NCBI GenBank assembly: GCA_025056865.1
Contig: JANWVO010000029.1
Coordinates: forward strand, 1 to 47,288
From: Bryobacteraceae bacterium
Lineage (GTDB): Bacteria > Acidobacteriota > Terriglobia > Bryobacterales > Bryobacteraceae
Length of the DNA: 47,288 nt
Reading direction: 5' to 3'
Shown here: piece by piece, positions 15,818-23,840 of the stretch
Position numbering within the stretch: position 1 is the stretch's first letter
How the letters are laid out: each line of letters opens with the position of its first letter
Made by a program: the position numbers and the translations under genes
The notes under the pieces: model-generated
Database searches by the model: none
Told to the model about the DNA's origin: nothing
Seen by the model: the letters and a program-made list of their open reading frames with translations, nothing else

Positions 15818-16883
15818 GGCGGCCCTTCCATTCGACGCCCCGCCCTGTAAGCGAGGCGAGCATGGCGCTGACGACGATGCCCTGGAAGAGGTAAATGGCC
15901 AGCGGCGCCCACAGGGCGCGGCGCCAGCTCCCATACCAGGGCTTCCAGCCGGCGGCAGCCGCCGCCGGCGGTAGCAGCGCGGCCAGCGGCTGGCCAGCGG
16001 CCAAGGCCCAGGCCGAAACGGGAAGCCACGACGTCATCACGATGGTGGCGGCGACGATGCGCAGCCCGCCGCGCGGGTTGTGGAACAGCACGCGGAAGGA
16101 ATTCTTCTGGAAGCCGCGCCACAGCGAGCGGAACGAATCATACATCCTCACATGTGCCAGCCCGCCCGTGCGGGCGACGGCGAGGCGGACGCCGCGTTGC
16201 TTGAACACGGCGGCAAGGGCGACGTCCTCCGTCACGGAGGAGGCGACGGCGGCATGGCCGCCCGCGCGCAGGTAGGCCTCGCGCCGCACGAGCAGGCACT
16301 GGCCGTTGGCGAGCGCGTCCGGCGCCGCCGGATCCTGGATGCGGGCCGCGTCCACGCCAGTGAAGTAGAGCCCGAGACCGTATTCGACCAGCGCCGCCTC
16401 GAACCAGCGCAGGCAGTGCTGGCGCGGGAAGACGGTGACGGCGTCCAGCCCGCGCTGCTCGGCGAAGCGGACGGCGGCGGCTGCGAAGCCGGGCTCGTAC
16501 CAGGTGTCGGCATCAACAAAAAGGAGCCATTCTGTTTCGGCCCGCTGCGCGCCCGTCCAGCAGGCGTGCGGCTTGCCGAGCCAGCCCGGGGGCAGCGGCG
16601 GGGCGGGCAGGACCTCGGCTCCGGCGGCGCGGGCGGCCTCGGCCGTGCGGTCTTCGGAGTGGTCGTCGACGACCAGCACGCGCGCCTGCCCCGCAAGCGA
16701 GCCGGCGCAGCGGGCGATCACCCGCTCCTCGTTGCGTGCCGGGATGAGGACCGTGACGCGTCCGCGGACGTCTTCTTCAGGCAGCGCCGGACCGAGCCCA
16801 GGCAGGGCGAGGAACTGCGCCCGCGAGTGCCGCGCCAGGGCGAGGATCAGGACGGCCAGGACACAGGCGGCCAGCAGAGGCAT
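15810..16883 (-). CDS. Membrane GT2 glycosyltransferase (CruC/CrtQ-like) of the carotenoid operon
   Basis: A 357-residue inverting glycosyltransferase. The start is the ATG at 16883, overlapping the previous stop as TGATG; the upstream open frame is a shadow. One membrane segment is at residues 1-20. The catalytic domain carries VTVLIPARNEE, VVDDHSEDRT, the DxD-type FVDADTW and TEDVALA, with a SLWRGFQKN segment in place of the QxxRW box. Three or so hydrophobic segments close the protein. This architecture matches glycosyltransferases that sugar-coat carotenoids (CrtQ, CruC). Its location between a carotenoid synthase set and an acyltransferase supports that role; hopanoid or general lipid glycosylation is the alternative. 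Confidence 0.78.
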   Translation of the reverse strand: MPLLAACVLAVLILALARHSRAQFLALPGLGPALPEEDVRGRVTVLIPARNEERVIARCAGSLAGQARVLVVDDHSEDRTAEAARAAGAEVLPAPPLPPGWLGKPHACWTGAQRAETEWLLFVDADTWYEPGFAAAAVRFAEQRGLDAVTVFPRQHCLRWFEAALVEYGLGLYFTGVDAARIQDPAAPDALANGQCLLVRREAYLRAGGHAAVASSVTEDVALAAVFKQRGVRLAVARTGGLAHVRMYDSFRSLWRGFQKNSFRVLFHNPRGGLRIVAATIVMTSWLPVSAWALAAGQPLAALLPPAAAAAGWKPWYGSWRRALWAPLAIYLFQGIVVSAMLASLTGRGVEWKGRRV

Positions 16884-18220
16884 CACGAGATTCTCTTGAT
16901 GGTGGGGCCGGCCACGCCGTCGGGAAAGAGCGGCTTTTCTTTTTCGGCCTGCCAGCGCCCCTCGCCGTCCTGCGCGCGCGCTTCGACGAATTCGGCCCGC
17001 GGAGCCTCGAGCACCGCCTTCCAACGCGTCCAGGTGTAGCGGGCCATGGGCGTCTCCAGTTGCGCCTCCACCCACGGGCCGCCGTCGGCGCGGACCTCGA
17101 CGCGGCGCACGCCGCGGATGCCGGCGAAAGCGACGCCGCCGAGGCGGAGCCGGCTGCCCTCCCGCCGCACGCGGTCGATGAAGCAGCCGGTGTGCACCAC
17201 CGGCTCCTTCGTGTAGCCCATCTTCGGCCACGTGCCAAAGTAGGGCCGGGTCACCAGGCGGATCTCGCGCAGCCATTTGACGCTCTTGAAGCCGTAGTAT
17301 TTCGGCGCCACCAGCCGCAGCGGGAAGCCGTGCGTGCGGTTCAGCGTCATGCCGTTCATGCCGAGGGCGAGCATCACGTCGTCAGAGAACGCATGGCCTG
17401 TTGCCAGCGAGTCGTCGTGGCCGTCGATGCCGAGGAATGCGACTTCGACCACACCGGAGGGGACGCGCGCGGGATCGATGAGCTGGCGCAGCGAAATGCC
17501 GCTCCACTCGGCCGTGCCCATGAGATTCGACCGCAGCGTGTTGGACACGCAGCGCATGGTGGTGATGCGCTCGAAGCGGGGCAGGGAAAACAGCTCCGCA
17601 TAGGAAATGGTGCGCAGCGGCCGTCCTTCCAGGGTGATCTCGAGTTTCCACTCGCGCGGGTCGACGACGGGATCCACCGTGTTCTTGCTCATCCCGTAGA
17701 AGGCCTCGACCGGCGTGAGGAAGGGCCGCACGAGCCCCTCGCCGAAGGTGTCCGCCGGAGGATGGAAGCGGTAGAGCGGCTGCGGTTCGATGGCGCGCGC
17801 GGCGTAGGCGCGGTTGCGCAGGAAGCTTTCGCCTGCGACCAGCGCCGTGCCGGAGGCCATGAGCAGCGGCGTGAGGAGCTCGCGGCGGCTCGGCGCGGCG
17901 CCCCGGGCGGGCGCGTCCGGCGGAGGGGATGCCGCGGCCGGCGCTTCCTGCCTGCGCTGGCGGGCGAGCTCCCAGCCGAAGAAGGCCAGCCACGCTGCCG
18001 CGCCGATGGCGGCCAGCCCGCCCGTGGCGGCCAGCGGCTTGGCCCACTCGCCCAGACGCGTCAGCAGCAGCACGGCCCAGTCGTTCGGCGTGCGCGCCAT
18101 GATCCATTCGGCGATGCGGTCGGTGGCCAGCGGCCAGCCGAGCCAGAGGAAGAGGGCATAATTCAGCGCGCAGAAAACAAGCGCGGCAAGGCTGGAACGG
18201 CGGAGACTGCGTTGGAACAT
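16883..18220 (-). CDS. Sulfite oxidase-family molybdopterin oxidoreductase with two membrane segments and an internal Tat-like motif
   Basis: A 445-residue protein. Residues 10-30 and about 62-84 are membrane segments. A twin-arginine-like SRRELL at 111-116 with a hydrophobic stretch follows, and the molybdopterin domain (PF00174) runs from about 160. The molybdenum-ligating cysteine is C224 (TTMRCVSNT), and HGFPLRLVAPKYYGFKSVKW is the usual anion/cofactor block. The C-terminal part resembles the Mo-co dimerisation domain. Such enzymes oxidise sulfite or reduce sulfoxides or related compounds on the outer side of the inner membrane. It overlaps crtB by 58 nt and the glycosyltransferase by 1 nt, so it is truly inside the carotenoid operon. 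Its substrate is unknown. Confidence 0.82.
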   Translation of the reverse strand: MFQRSLRRSSLAALVFCALNYALFLWLGWPLATDRIAEWIMARTPNDWAVLLLTRLGEWAKPLAATGGLAAIGAAAWLAFFGWELARQRRQEAPAAASPPPDAPARGAAPSRRELLTPLLMASGTALVAGESFLRNRAYAARAIEPQPLYRFHPPADTFGEGLVRPFLTPVEAFYGMSKNTVDPVVDPREWKLEITLEGRPLRTISYAELFSLPRFERITTMRCVSNTLRSNLMGTAEWSGISLRQLIDPARVPSGVVEVAFLGIDGHDDSLATGHAFSDDVMLALGMNGMTLNRTHGFPLRLVAPKYYGFKSVKWLREIRLVTRPYFGTWPKMGYTKEPVVHTGCFIDRVRREGSRLRLGGVAFAGIRGVRRVEVRADGGPWVEAQLETPMARYTWTRWKAVLEAPRAEFVEARAQDGEGRWQAEKEKPLFPDGVAGPTIKRIS

Positions 18221-19023
18221 GCTGCTTGGAAGGCGATCCAGTATTTGGCGCGGCGCGGGACCACCGCGCGGCGGGCGAACACGTCGTAGCCGGAGGACTC
18301 GATGCGGCCGAGGATGCCGGCGTACATGCGCGAGGCGAGGTCGACGGCGAAGCGGCCCCGCGGGTGGAGAAAGGGGAGGCCGGCGCGGCCGGATTCATAA
18401 AAGCGCCGGGCGCGGGCGATCTGGAACTGCATCAGGGCGCGGAAGCGGTCATCGCGGCGTCCGGCGTCGAGGTCGGCGCGGCAGAGGCCGAAGCGGCGCA
18501 GTTCTTCGAGCGGCAGATAGAGGCGGCCGCGGCGCAGGTCTTCGCCGACGTCGCGCAGGATGTTGGTCAACTGCATGGCGATGCCCAGATCGATGGCTTC
18601 GCGGCGCGGGTCGCCTTCAAAGCCGATGACGTGCATCATCATCAGCCCGACCGTGGAGGCGACGCGATAGCAGTAGAGCCGCAGTTGCCCGAAGTTTTCG
18701 TACTCCTGCCGGACAAGATCCATTTCGACGCCATCGATCAGCTCGAAAGCGTAGCGCGGCGGGATCCGGAACCGGCGCACGGTTTCGGCGAAGCCGTCCA
18801 GCACTTCGTCGCCCGCCGCCCGGCCTGCGAGCGCGTCCTCGAGGCCGCGCCGCCACTGGCCGAGATCCGGCGGCGATTCGGCCTCGTCCACCATGTCGTC
18901 GGTGGTGCGGCAGAACCAGTACACGCGCCAGGCGGCTTCGGCCACCTCGCGCGGAAAGAAGCGCGTGGCGAAGTAGAACGACTTCGAGCCGCGCGCCGTG
19001 GCTAGGCGGGCACGTTCGCGCAT
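18163..19023 (-). CDS. crtB: Phytoene/squalene synthase family protein (carotenoid type)
   Basis: A 286-residue head-to-head prenyl synthase. The two aspartate-rich sites are DDMVDE (about 41-46) and NILRDVGEDLRRGRLYLP (about 153-170), as in CrtB. It condenses two molecules of GGPP to phytoene, or of FPP to a C30 product. It lies between the desaturase and the molybdoenzyme and overlaps both, by 22 and 58 nt. The start is the ATG at 19023, directly following a GAAGCTGGT stretch with a weak ribosome site. Context with CrtI and a prenyl synthase favours carotenoids over hopanoids. Confidence 0.9.
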   Translation of the reverse strand: MRERARLATARGSKSFYFATRFFPREVAEAAWRVYWFCRTTDDMVDEAESPPDLGQWRRGLEDALAGRAAGDEVLDGFAETVRRFRIPPRYAFELIDGVEMDLVRQEYENFGQLRLYCYRVASTVGLMMMHVIGFEGDPRREAIDLGIAMQLTNILRDVGEDLRRGRLYLPLEELRRFGLCRADLDAGRRDDRFRALMQFQIARARRFYESGRAGLPFLHPRGRFAVDLASRMYAGILGRIESSGYDVFARRAVVPRRAKYWIAFQAACSNAVSAVPALPRLFSAR

Positions 19024-20534
19024 ACCAGCTTCTCGACGATCTTGGCAGAGCTGAGCACGCCAGGCACGCCGGCGCCAGGGTGCGTGCCCGCGCCGGCGAA
19101 ATACAGGTTCGGGATGTCCTCGCTCTGGTTGTGCGGGCGGAACCAGGCCGATTGGGTGAAGACGGGTTCGAAGCTGAAGCCCGCGCCGGCGTAGGAGTTG
19201 AGAGTGGTTTCGAAGTCGAGCGGCGTCAGCGTGCGCAGCGTGGCAAGATTGTCCAGCAGCCCCGGGATGTAGCGGCGGTCGAGGAACTCGAGGACGCGGC
19301 GCGTGAAGAGCGGGTTCTCGCGGCGCCAGTCGATGCCGGAAAGCTGGTTGGGCACGGGGACGAGGGCGTAGAAGCAGTCGCAGCCCGGCGGAGCCATCGA
19401 GGGGTCGGTGGCGGTCGGCCGGTGCAGGTAAAGCGAGAACTCGTCGCTCAAACGTTTCCGGTTAAAAATGTCGTCCAGCAGCTCGCGGTAGTGCGGGCTG
19501 AGGATGATGGTGTGGTGGCGCAGCTCCGGGTACTGCCGGCGCGTGCCGAAGTAGACGACCCAGAGGCCCATCGAGTAGCGCATGCGCTCCAGCCGCCGGT
19601 CGGTGTACTTGCGGCGGTGCTCCGGGGCGATCAGCCGGCGGTAGGTGTTGGCGACATCGGCGTTGGAGACGACGGCGTCGCAGGGGAATACGCGGCCGTC
19701 GGCAGCCACGACCGAGCGCGCCATGCCGCCGCGGATCTCGATCCGCGCCGCGGGCGTCGAAAGGTGGATGCGCCCGCCGAGCTCCCCGAACAGCCGCACG
19801 AACGCGTCCACCAGCGCGCCGGTTCCGCCCATGACGTAATGCACGCCCCACTGCCGCTCGAGGTAATGGATGAGCGCATAGATGGACGTGGTCTGGAAGG
19901 GATTGCCGCCCACCAGCAGCGGATGGAAGCTGAAGACCCGGCGCAGCAGCGGGTCTTTCACATACTGGGCGACGAACTGATAGACCGTCTTGTAGGACTG
20001 GAGGCGGATGAGGTCGGGCGCGATCCGCACCATGTCGGTGAACCGCAGGAAAGGCCTGTCGGCGAGCTCGACGAAGCCTTTCTGGAAGATGGCCCGGGCG
20101 CGGCGGATCATCTCGCGGTAGCCCTCGAGGTCGCCGGGCGAAAACTCCGCCACGCGGCGCTCGGTCTCGGCCTCGTCGCCGTTGTACTCGAACGAGCGCC
20201 CATCATGGAACTCGATGCGGTAGAAGGGGTCGACCGGCACGATGCGGCAGTAGTCCTCCGTGCGCCGGCCGGCAGCGGCGAAGATTTCGTCGATCAGGAA
20301 GGGCGCGGTGATGACGGTCGGGCCGCCGTCGAAGGTGAAGCCGTCCTGGCGGTAGACGTAGGCGCGGCCGCCAGGCTGGTCCCGCGCCTCAAGAAGATCC
20401 ACCTGATAGCCGCGGGCCTGAAGCCGGATGGCGGCGGCAAGCCCGCCGAAGCCGCTGCCAATCACAACGATGTTCCGGCCGCGGCCGCTGGTTGCGGAGA
20501 CAGGGGTGGCGGAAGCGTTAGCGGCAACGGGCAC
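19002..20534 (-). CDS. crtI: Phytoene desaturase (CrtI type)
   Basis: A 510-residue FAD-dependent desaturase. The dinucleotide site VIGSGFGGLAAAIRL is at about 24-38 and the CrtI signature GGPTVITAPFLIDE follows near 75. The C-terminal FAD-binding block FAGAGTHPGAGVPGVLSSAK closes the protein. It introduces double bonds into phytoene or a C30 analogue at the membrane. The start is GTG at 20534, with GGAGGTG about 5 nt before it, inside the end of the prenyl synthase (17 nt overlap). How many desaturation steps it does cannot be predicted; 4,4'-diapophytoene desaturase (CrtN) is a close relative and cannot be excluded. Confidence 0.93.
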   Translation of the reverse strand: MPVAANASATPVSATSGRGRNIVVIGSGFGGLAAAIRLQARGYQVDLLEARDQPGGRAYVYRQDGFTFDGGPTVITAPFLIDEIFAAAGRRTEDYCRIVPVDPFYRIEFHDGRSFEYNGDEAETERRVAEFSPGDLEGYREMIRRARAIFQKGFVELADRPFLRFTDMVRIAPDLIRLQSYKTVYQFVAQYVKDPLLRRVFSFHPLLVGGNPFQTTSIYALIHYLERQWGVHYVMGGTGALVDAFVRLFGELGGRIHLSTPAARIEIRGGMARSVVAADGRVFPCDAVVSNADVANTYRRLIAPEHRRKYTDRRLERMRYSMGLWVVYFGTRRQYPELRHHTIILSPHYRELLDDIFNRKRLSDEFSLYLHRPTATDPSMAPPGCDCFYALVPVPNQLSGIDWRRENPLFTRRVLEFLDRRYIPGLLDNLATLRTLTPLDFETTLNSYAGAGFSFEPVFTQSAWFRPHNQSEDIPNLYFAGAGTHPGAGVPGVLSSAKIVEKLVCANVPA

Positions 20535-21348
20535 GGAGCACCTCCACCATCTCGAGCAGCTCTGTGGCGTCGGGCCGCAGCGGGGCCAGCGCCTGCTCGG
20601 CGCGCCGCAGCCGGGCGTCTACCGCCGCAAAGTCGCTGATTTCGCCATCGAGGTAGTCGTCGACAAGCTGGAAGGCGCGCCCGAACTCGCGGGCGAACTG
20701 CCGCAGGGCGCGCGCCTGCGGACTGGAAGGATCGGCGAGGAGCAGCCCGGCCTGCGCGGCCAGTTCGAACAGCGGCACGGTCTTCAGTTCGTTCATGCAG
20801 TCGCGCAGCCTGGCGCGCTCGCAGGGGGCCGTGCGGAGGTCGAGGTCCTGTCCCTCGCAGAGGCCGCAGACGTCCAGCGTCCGCAACAGATGCCCCTGGA
20901 AGCGGACCAGCGCCGGCAGCGCCTCCGGCGGGCAGGGCTGCTCCAGGATGGAGCGCGCCGCCAGCGCCACCAGCCCGAAGGCCGCCAGCAGGGCGGTGGC
21001 CTCGCCGAAGGCGACATGAGCCGCTGGACGGTTGCGGCGTTCCGCCGAGTTGTCCATGCAGGGCAGGTCATCGACCACCAGCGAGGCACAATGGAGAATC
21101 TCGACGGCGGCGGCGGCGCGCAGCGTGAGAGCGTTCTCGTGGCCGCACAGGCGGGCGATGCGGATGGCCAGCACCGGCCGGAACCGCTGCCCCTGGCCCA
21201 GCACCGCGTAGCTCATGGCCTGGCGGAAGGGCGTGGCGGAGGGGGCTGCCAGGAGCAGCTCGAGGTGACGTTCAATGGCTTCCCGGTCTGCCGCAAAGCG
21301 GGCTTCCGCGGAGCGTTGGGGAAGAGGTTGGGCCAGCGCGGGTAACAT
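20518..21348 (-). CDS. crtE: Polyprenyl diphosphate synthase (FPP/GGPP type) of the carotenoid operon
   Basis: A trans-isoprenyl diphosphate synthase of 276 residues when started at the ATG at 21348. The open frame continues upstream to an ATG at 21399 and a GTG at 21414, and no start has a clear ribosome site. The first aspartate-rich motif is DDLPCMD (about 93-99), and the second is DDYLD (about 233). The GQGQRFRP substrate segment is present. It should supply GGPP (or FPP) to CrtB. It is the first gene of the operon, and the promoter must lie between it and the divergent cytochrome gene at 21636. Product length is not certain from sequence. Confidence 0.87.
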   Translation of the reverse strand: MLPALAQPLPQRSAEARFAADREAIERHLELLLAAPSATPFRQAMSYAVLGQGQRFRPVLAIRIARLCGHENALTLRAAAAVEILHCASLVVDDLPCMDNSAERRNRPAAHVAFGEATALLAAFGLVALAARSILEQPCPPEALPALVRFQGHLLRTLDVCGLCEGQDLDLRTAPCERARLRDCMNELKTVPLFELAAQAGLLLADPSSPQARALRQFAREFGRAFQLVDDYLDGEISDFAAVDARLRRAEQALAPLRPDATELLEMVEVLRARCR

Positions 21349-21474
21349 CGACAGACTAGATGCCCCGCCGGACGCCGCGCTGCAAAATCGGCGCGCCATT
21401 GTGGGAAACTTCACGCAGGGGTGCTGAACATCACCCAGATGGGTCCGGAATTCCGGGCGGGGCGGCTTCTGGGG

Positions 21475-21502
21475 TTGACTTATAAGTCATTGATATTAAA
21501 CT
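21475..21502 (+). promoter_or_regulatory. Putative sigma-70 promoter with a 14-nt palindrome over its -35 box, upstream of the cytochrome operon
   Basis: TTGACT at 21475-21480 and TAAACT at 21497-21502 are spaced by 16 nt. A perfect palindrome, TGACTTATAAGTCA, covers 21476-21489, so it overlaps the -35 and spacer and could be an operator. A second TTGACT lies at 21505-21510, with TAGGTT 17 nt later. The region is AT-richer than its surroundings. It precedes the decaheme gene start by about 135 nt, leaving a leader with short inverted repeats such as GAGCC/GGCTC near 21560-21577. Confidence 0.55.
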
Positions 21503-21635
21503 GCTTGACTCTGGTGCCCGAATGCGGTAGGTTTGGCTTGGTTCCTGCAAAGGACCATTCGAGCCTTGTGTCGGCTCACAGGTTTGCGTTCTCGTTAGGA
21601 TGCAGTTCATGTTGGCTCGCAGAAGGGAGTGCACT

Positions 21636-23771
21636 ATGCGTTCACTGAGACGCTCTGGCGGTTGGATGAAATGGACGCTGGCCGCACTGCTGTTGATATG
21701 TTCAACAGTGTTGGTCAGTTCAACACAGTCCCCGTTCACGCAGCGCGATAAGGCTTTCTACGCCGATGAGGCAACCATCAACTTTGTCCGGCCCGGCCTC
21801 GTTTTCAAGATTCTTGGTCATGAGATTGCCGCTGACGGCACGGTGAAGGTCCGGTTCCGGATCACGGACCCGCGGGGCGTCCCGCTGGAGCGGGAGGGCA
21901 TCAACACGCCCGGTCCGGTGTCGACCAGCTTCGTCCTGGCCTATCTTCCCAACGATGGCAAGTTCTGGAGGACTTATACGACGCGGTTGAAGACCAGCAC
22001 GTGGCCGCCCACGGCGGGCAGGCAGGCGCGGCAGTCGGCTGCGGACACGGGCGGCTCCTACCAGAAGGTTGCCGACGGCGAGTATATTTACACGTTCGGC
22101 ACGAAGCTGCCAGCCAATTATGAGAGGACGGCGACTCATGCCATCTCGATGTACGGCAACCGGAACCTCAGCGAGTTCGAGCTGGGGATCAACTACGCCA
22201 CCGAAAACTATTACTTTGTGCCCGACGGTTCGGCGGTGAGGCGGACCCGGCAGGTGATCGTGACCGAGTCCTGCAACAAGTGCCATGAGGATCTGTCCTT
22301 CCACGGCGGCTCGCGCAAGGGCATGGACAACTGCATCCTCTGCCACTCGCCGTCCTACACGCTCGGGACCACCGTCGTGCAGAATACCAACCCCGAGACG
22401 GGCAACACGATCGACATGACGGTGATGATCCACAAGATCCACATGGGCGCCGAGCTGCCCAGCGTACGGGCGGGCAAGCCGTACCAGATCGTGGGCTTCG
22501 GCAACGCGGTGGCGGATTACTCGAAGGTCGGCATGCCTTCGGGGGCGAACAACTGCCAGTGGTGCCACACGGAACGCAATGACAAGGCGGCCCAGAAGGA
22601 TGCGTGGCTGACCAACCCGACGCGCGATGCCTGCGGAAGCTGCCATGACAACGTCAACTTCGCCACCGGCGAGAACCATCTGGGCATCATCCAGCTCAAC
22701 GACAACCAGTGCAGGAACTGCCACATCCCGCAGGGCGAGCTGGACTTCGACGCGTCGATCAAGGGCGCGCACGTGTTCCCGCAGATGTCGTCGCTGCTGC
22801 GCGGCGCCGTGGTCAACATCGAGCGGATCGAGAACATGGCTCCGGGCCAGCGGCCGCGGATCACCTTCTCGCTGAAGGACCGCTCCGGCAAGCCGATGGC
22901 GATCACCGAGCTGCTGCCGGGCGCCGGCAATGCGCGGCTGGCCTTCACGCTGGCCGGCCCGACCACCGACTACGGCACCGGCGTCGGCACGGCGACCACC
23001 CGCGGCTATGTGAACGAGGTCGTCACCGCCACGGCGGTCACCGGCACCACCGGCATGTACACCTACACGATGACGACGGCGCTGCCGGCTGATGCCAAGG
23101 GCACCTGGACGATCGCCGTCGAGGGCCGCTCGCACGAGAAGCTGCTCGAAGGCACGCTGAAGGAGACGCTGGTGCAGGCAACGATCCCGAACCAGGTGAA
23201 GTACGTTTCCGTGGACGGCAGCCGGGTCGTGCCGCGGCGCGTCGTCACGACGACGGCCACCTGCAACGTCTGCCACTCGCGCCTCTGGTTCCTGCACGGG
23301 CAGAACCGCGACGAGATCGACAACTGCGTCATCTGCCACAACCCGTCGATGACGGATGCGGCGCGCCGTCCGGCGGCGCTGATGCCGGCCGAGTCGATCA
23401 ACTTCGCGACCATGATCCACCGGATCCACACCGGCGAGGAGCAGGGCCGCGACTACACGATCTACGGCTTCGGCAACGTTCCGCACAACTACAACCACAT
23501 CCTGCTGCCGCCGCCGGCCACGGGCGCGAGCTGCAACCTGTGCCACGTGAACAACAGCCAGCAGGTGCCTTCGAAAGGCGTGCTCCCGGTCACCGATCCG
23601 CGCGGCTGGCTGAACCCGGTCCAGCCCACCGCCGCCGCCTGCCTTGGCTGCCACGCCAGCCGCGAGGCGGCCTCGCATGCGCTGGCCCACACGACCACGC
23701 TCGGCGAGAGCTGCACGGTGTGCCACGGACCGAACGCCACCTATAGTGTGAACAAGGTCCACGCCCGCTGA
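21636..23771 (+). CDS. OmcA/MtrC-like outer-surface decaheme c-type cytochrome
   Basis: A 711-residue protein started at the ATG at 21636, which has GGGAG 7 nt before it. A basic-hydrophobic signal sequence (residues 10-32) contains LLLIC, which is not a standard lipobox. Ten CxxCH motifs are present in two groups of five: residues about 211-360 (CNKCH, CILCH, CQWCH, CGSCH, CRNCH) and about 542-695 (CNVCH, CVICH, CNLCH, CLGCH, CTVCH). The beta-rich segments between and before them match the domain plan of OmcA/MtrC. In Shewanella such proteins pass electrons from the outer membrane to metals or electrodes. It leads an operon with decaheme and barrel partners. Confidence 0.93.
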   Translation: MRSLRRSGGWMKWTLAALLLICSTVLVSSTQSPFTQRDKAFYADEATINFVRPGLVFKILGHEIAADGTVKVRFRITDPRGVPLEREGINTPGPVSTSFVLAYLPNDGKFWRTYTTRLKTSTWPPTAGRQARQSAADTGGSYQKVADGEYIYTFGTKLPANYERTATHAISMYGNRNLSEFELGINYATENYYFVPDGSAVRRTRQVIVTESCNKCHEDLSFHGGSRKGMDNCILCHSPSYTLGTTVVQNTNPETGNTIDMTVMIHKIHMGAELPSVRAGKPYQIVGFGNAVADYSKVGMPSGANNCQWCHTERNDKAAQKDAWLTNPTRDACGSCHDNVNFATGENHLGIIQLNDNQCRNCHIPQGELDFDASIKGAHVFPQMSSLLRGAVVNIERIENMAPGQRPRITFSLKDRSGKPMAITELLPGAGNARLAFTLAGPTTDYGTGVGTATTRGYVNEVVTATAVTGTTGMYTYTMTTALPADAKGTWTIAVEGRSHEKLLEGTLKETLVQATIPNQVKYVSVDGSRVVPRRVVTTTATCNVCHSRLWFLHGQNRDEIDNCVICHNPSMTDAARRPAALMPAESINFATMIHRIHTGEEQGRDYTIYGFGNVPHNYNHILLPPPATGASCNLCHVNNSQQVPSKGVLPVTDPRGWLNPVQPTAAACLGCHASREAASHALAHTTTLGESCTVCHGPNATYSVNKVHAR

Positions 23772-23789
23772 CGGGGCGGCGCCGCATTG

Positions 23790-23819
23790 CGGGGCGGGCC
23801 TCGCTGAAGGCCCGCCCCG
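23790..23819 (+). terminator. Strong hairpin between the two decaheme genes
   Basis: CGGGGCGGGCC (23790-23800) and its exact complement (23809-23819) form an 11-bp stem with an 8-nt loop. It lies 18 nt after the first decaheme gene and is not followed by a U-run, so it may act as an RNA stabiliser, a processing site or a weak attenuator rather than a true terminator. It could make the upstream surface cytochrome more abundant than the conduit genes. Confidence 0.6.
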
Positions 23820-23840
23820 ATTCCACACAGGGGAGTTCGC

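Noticed and set aside
21511-21530. Possible sigma-54 site near TGGTGCCCGAATGC
   Set aside because: The distance between GG and GC is 9 nt, not the required 10, and the rest of the consensus is poor.
21500-21635. GEMM cyclic-dinucleotide riboswitch before the decaheme gene
   Set aside because: The conserved core is not recognisable by eye; left as a test in the findings and not called as a feature.
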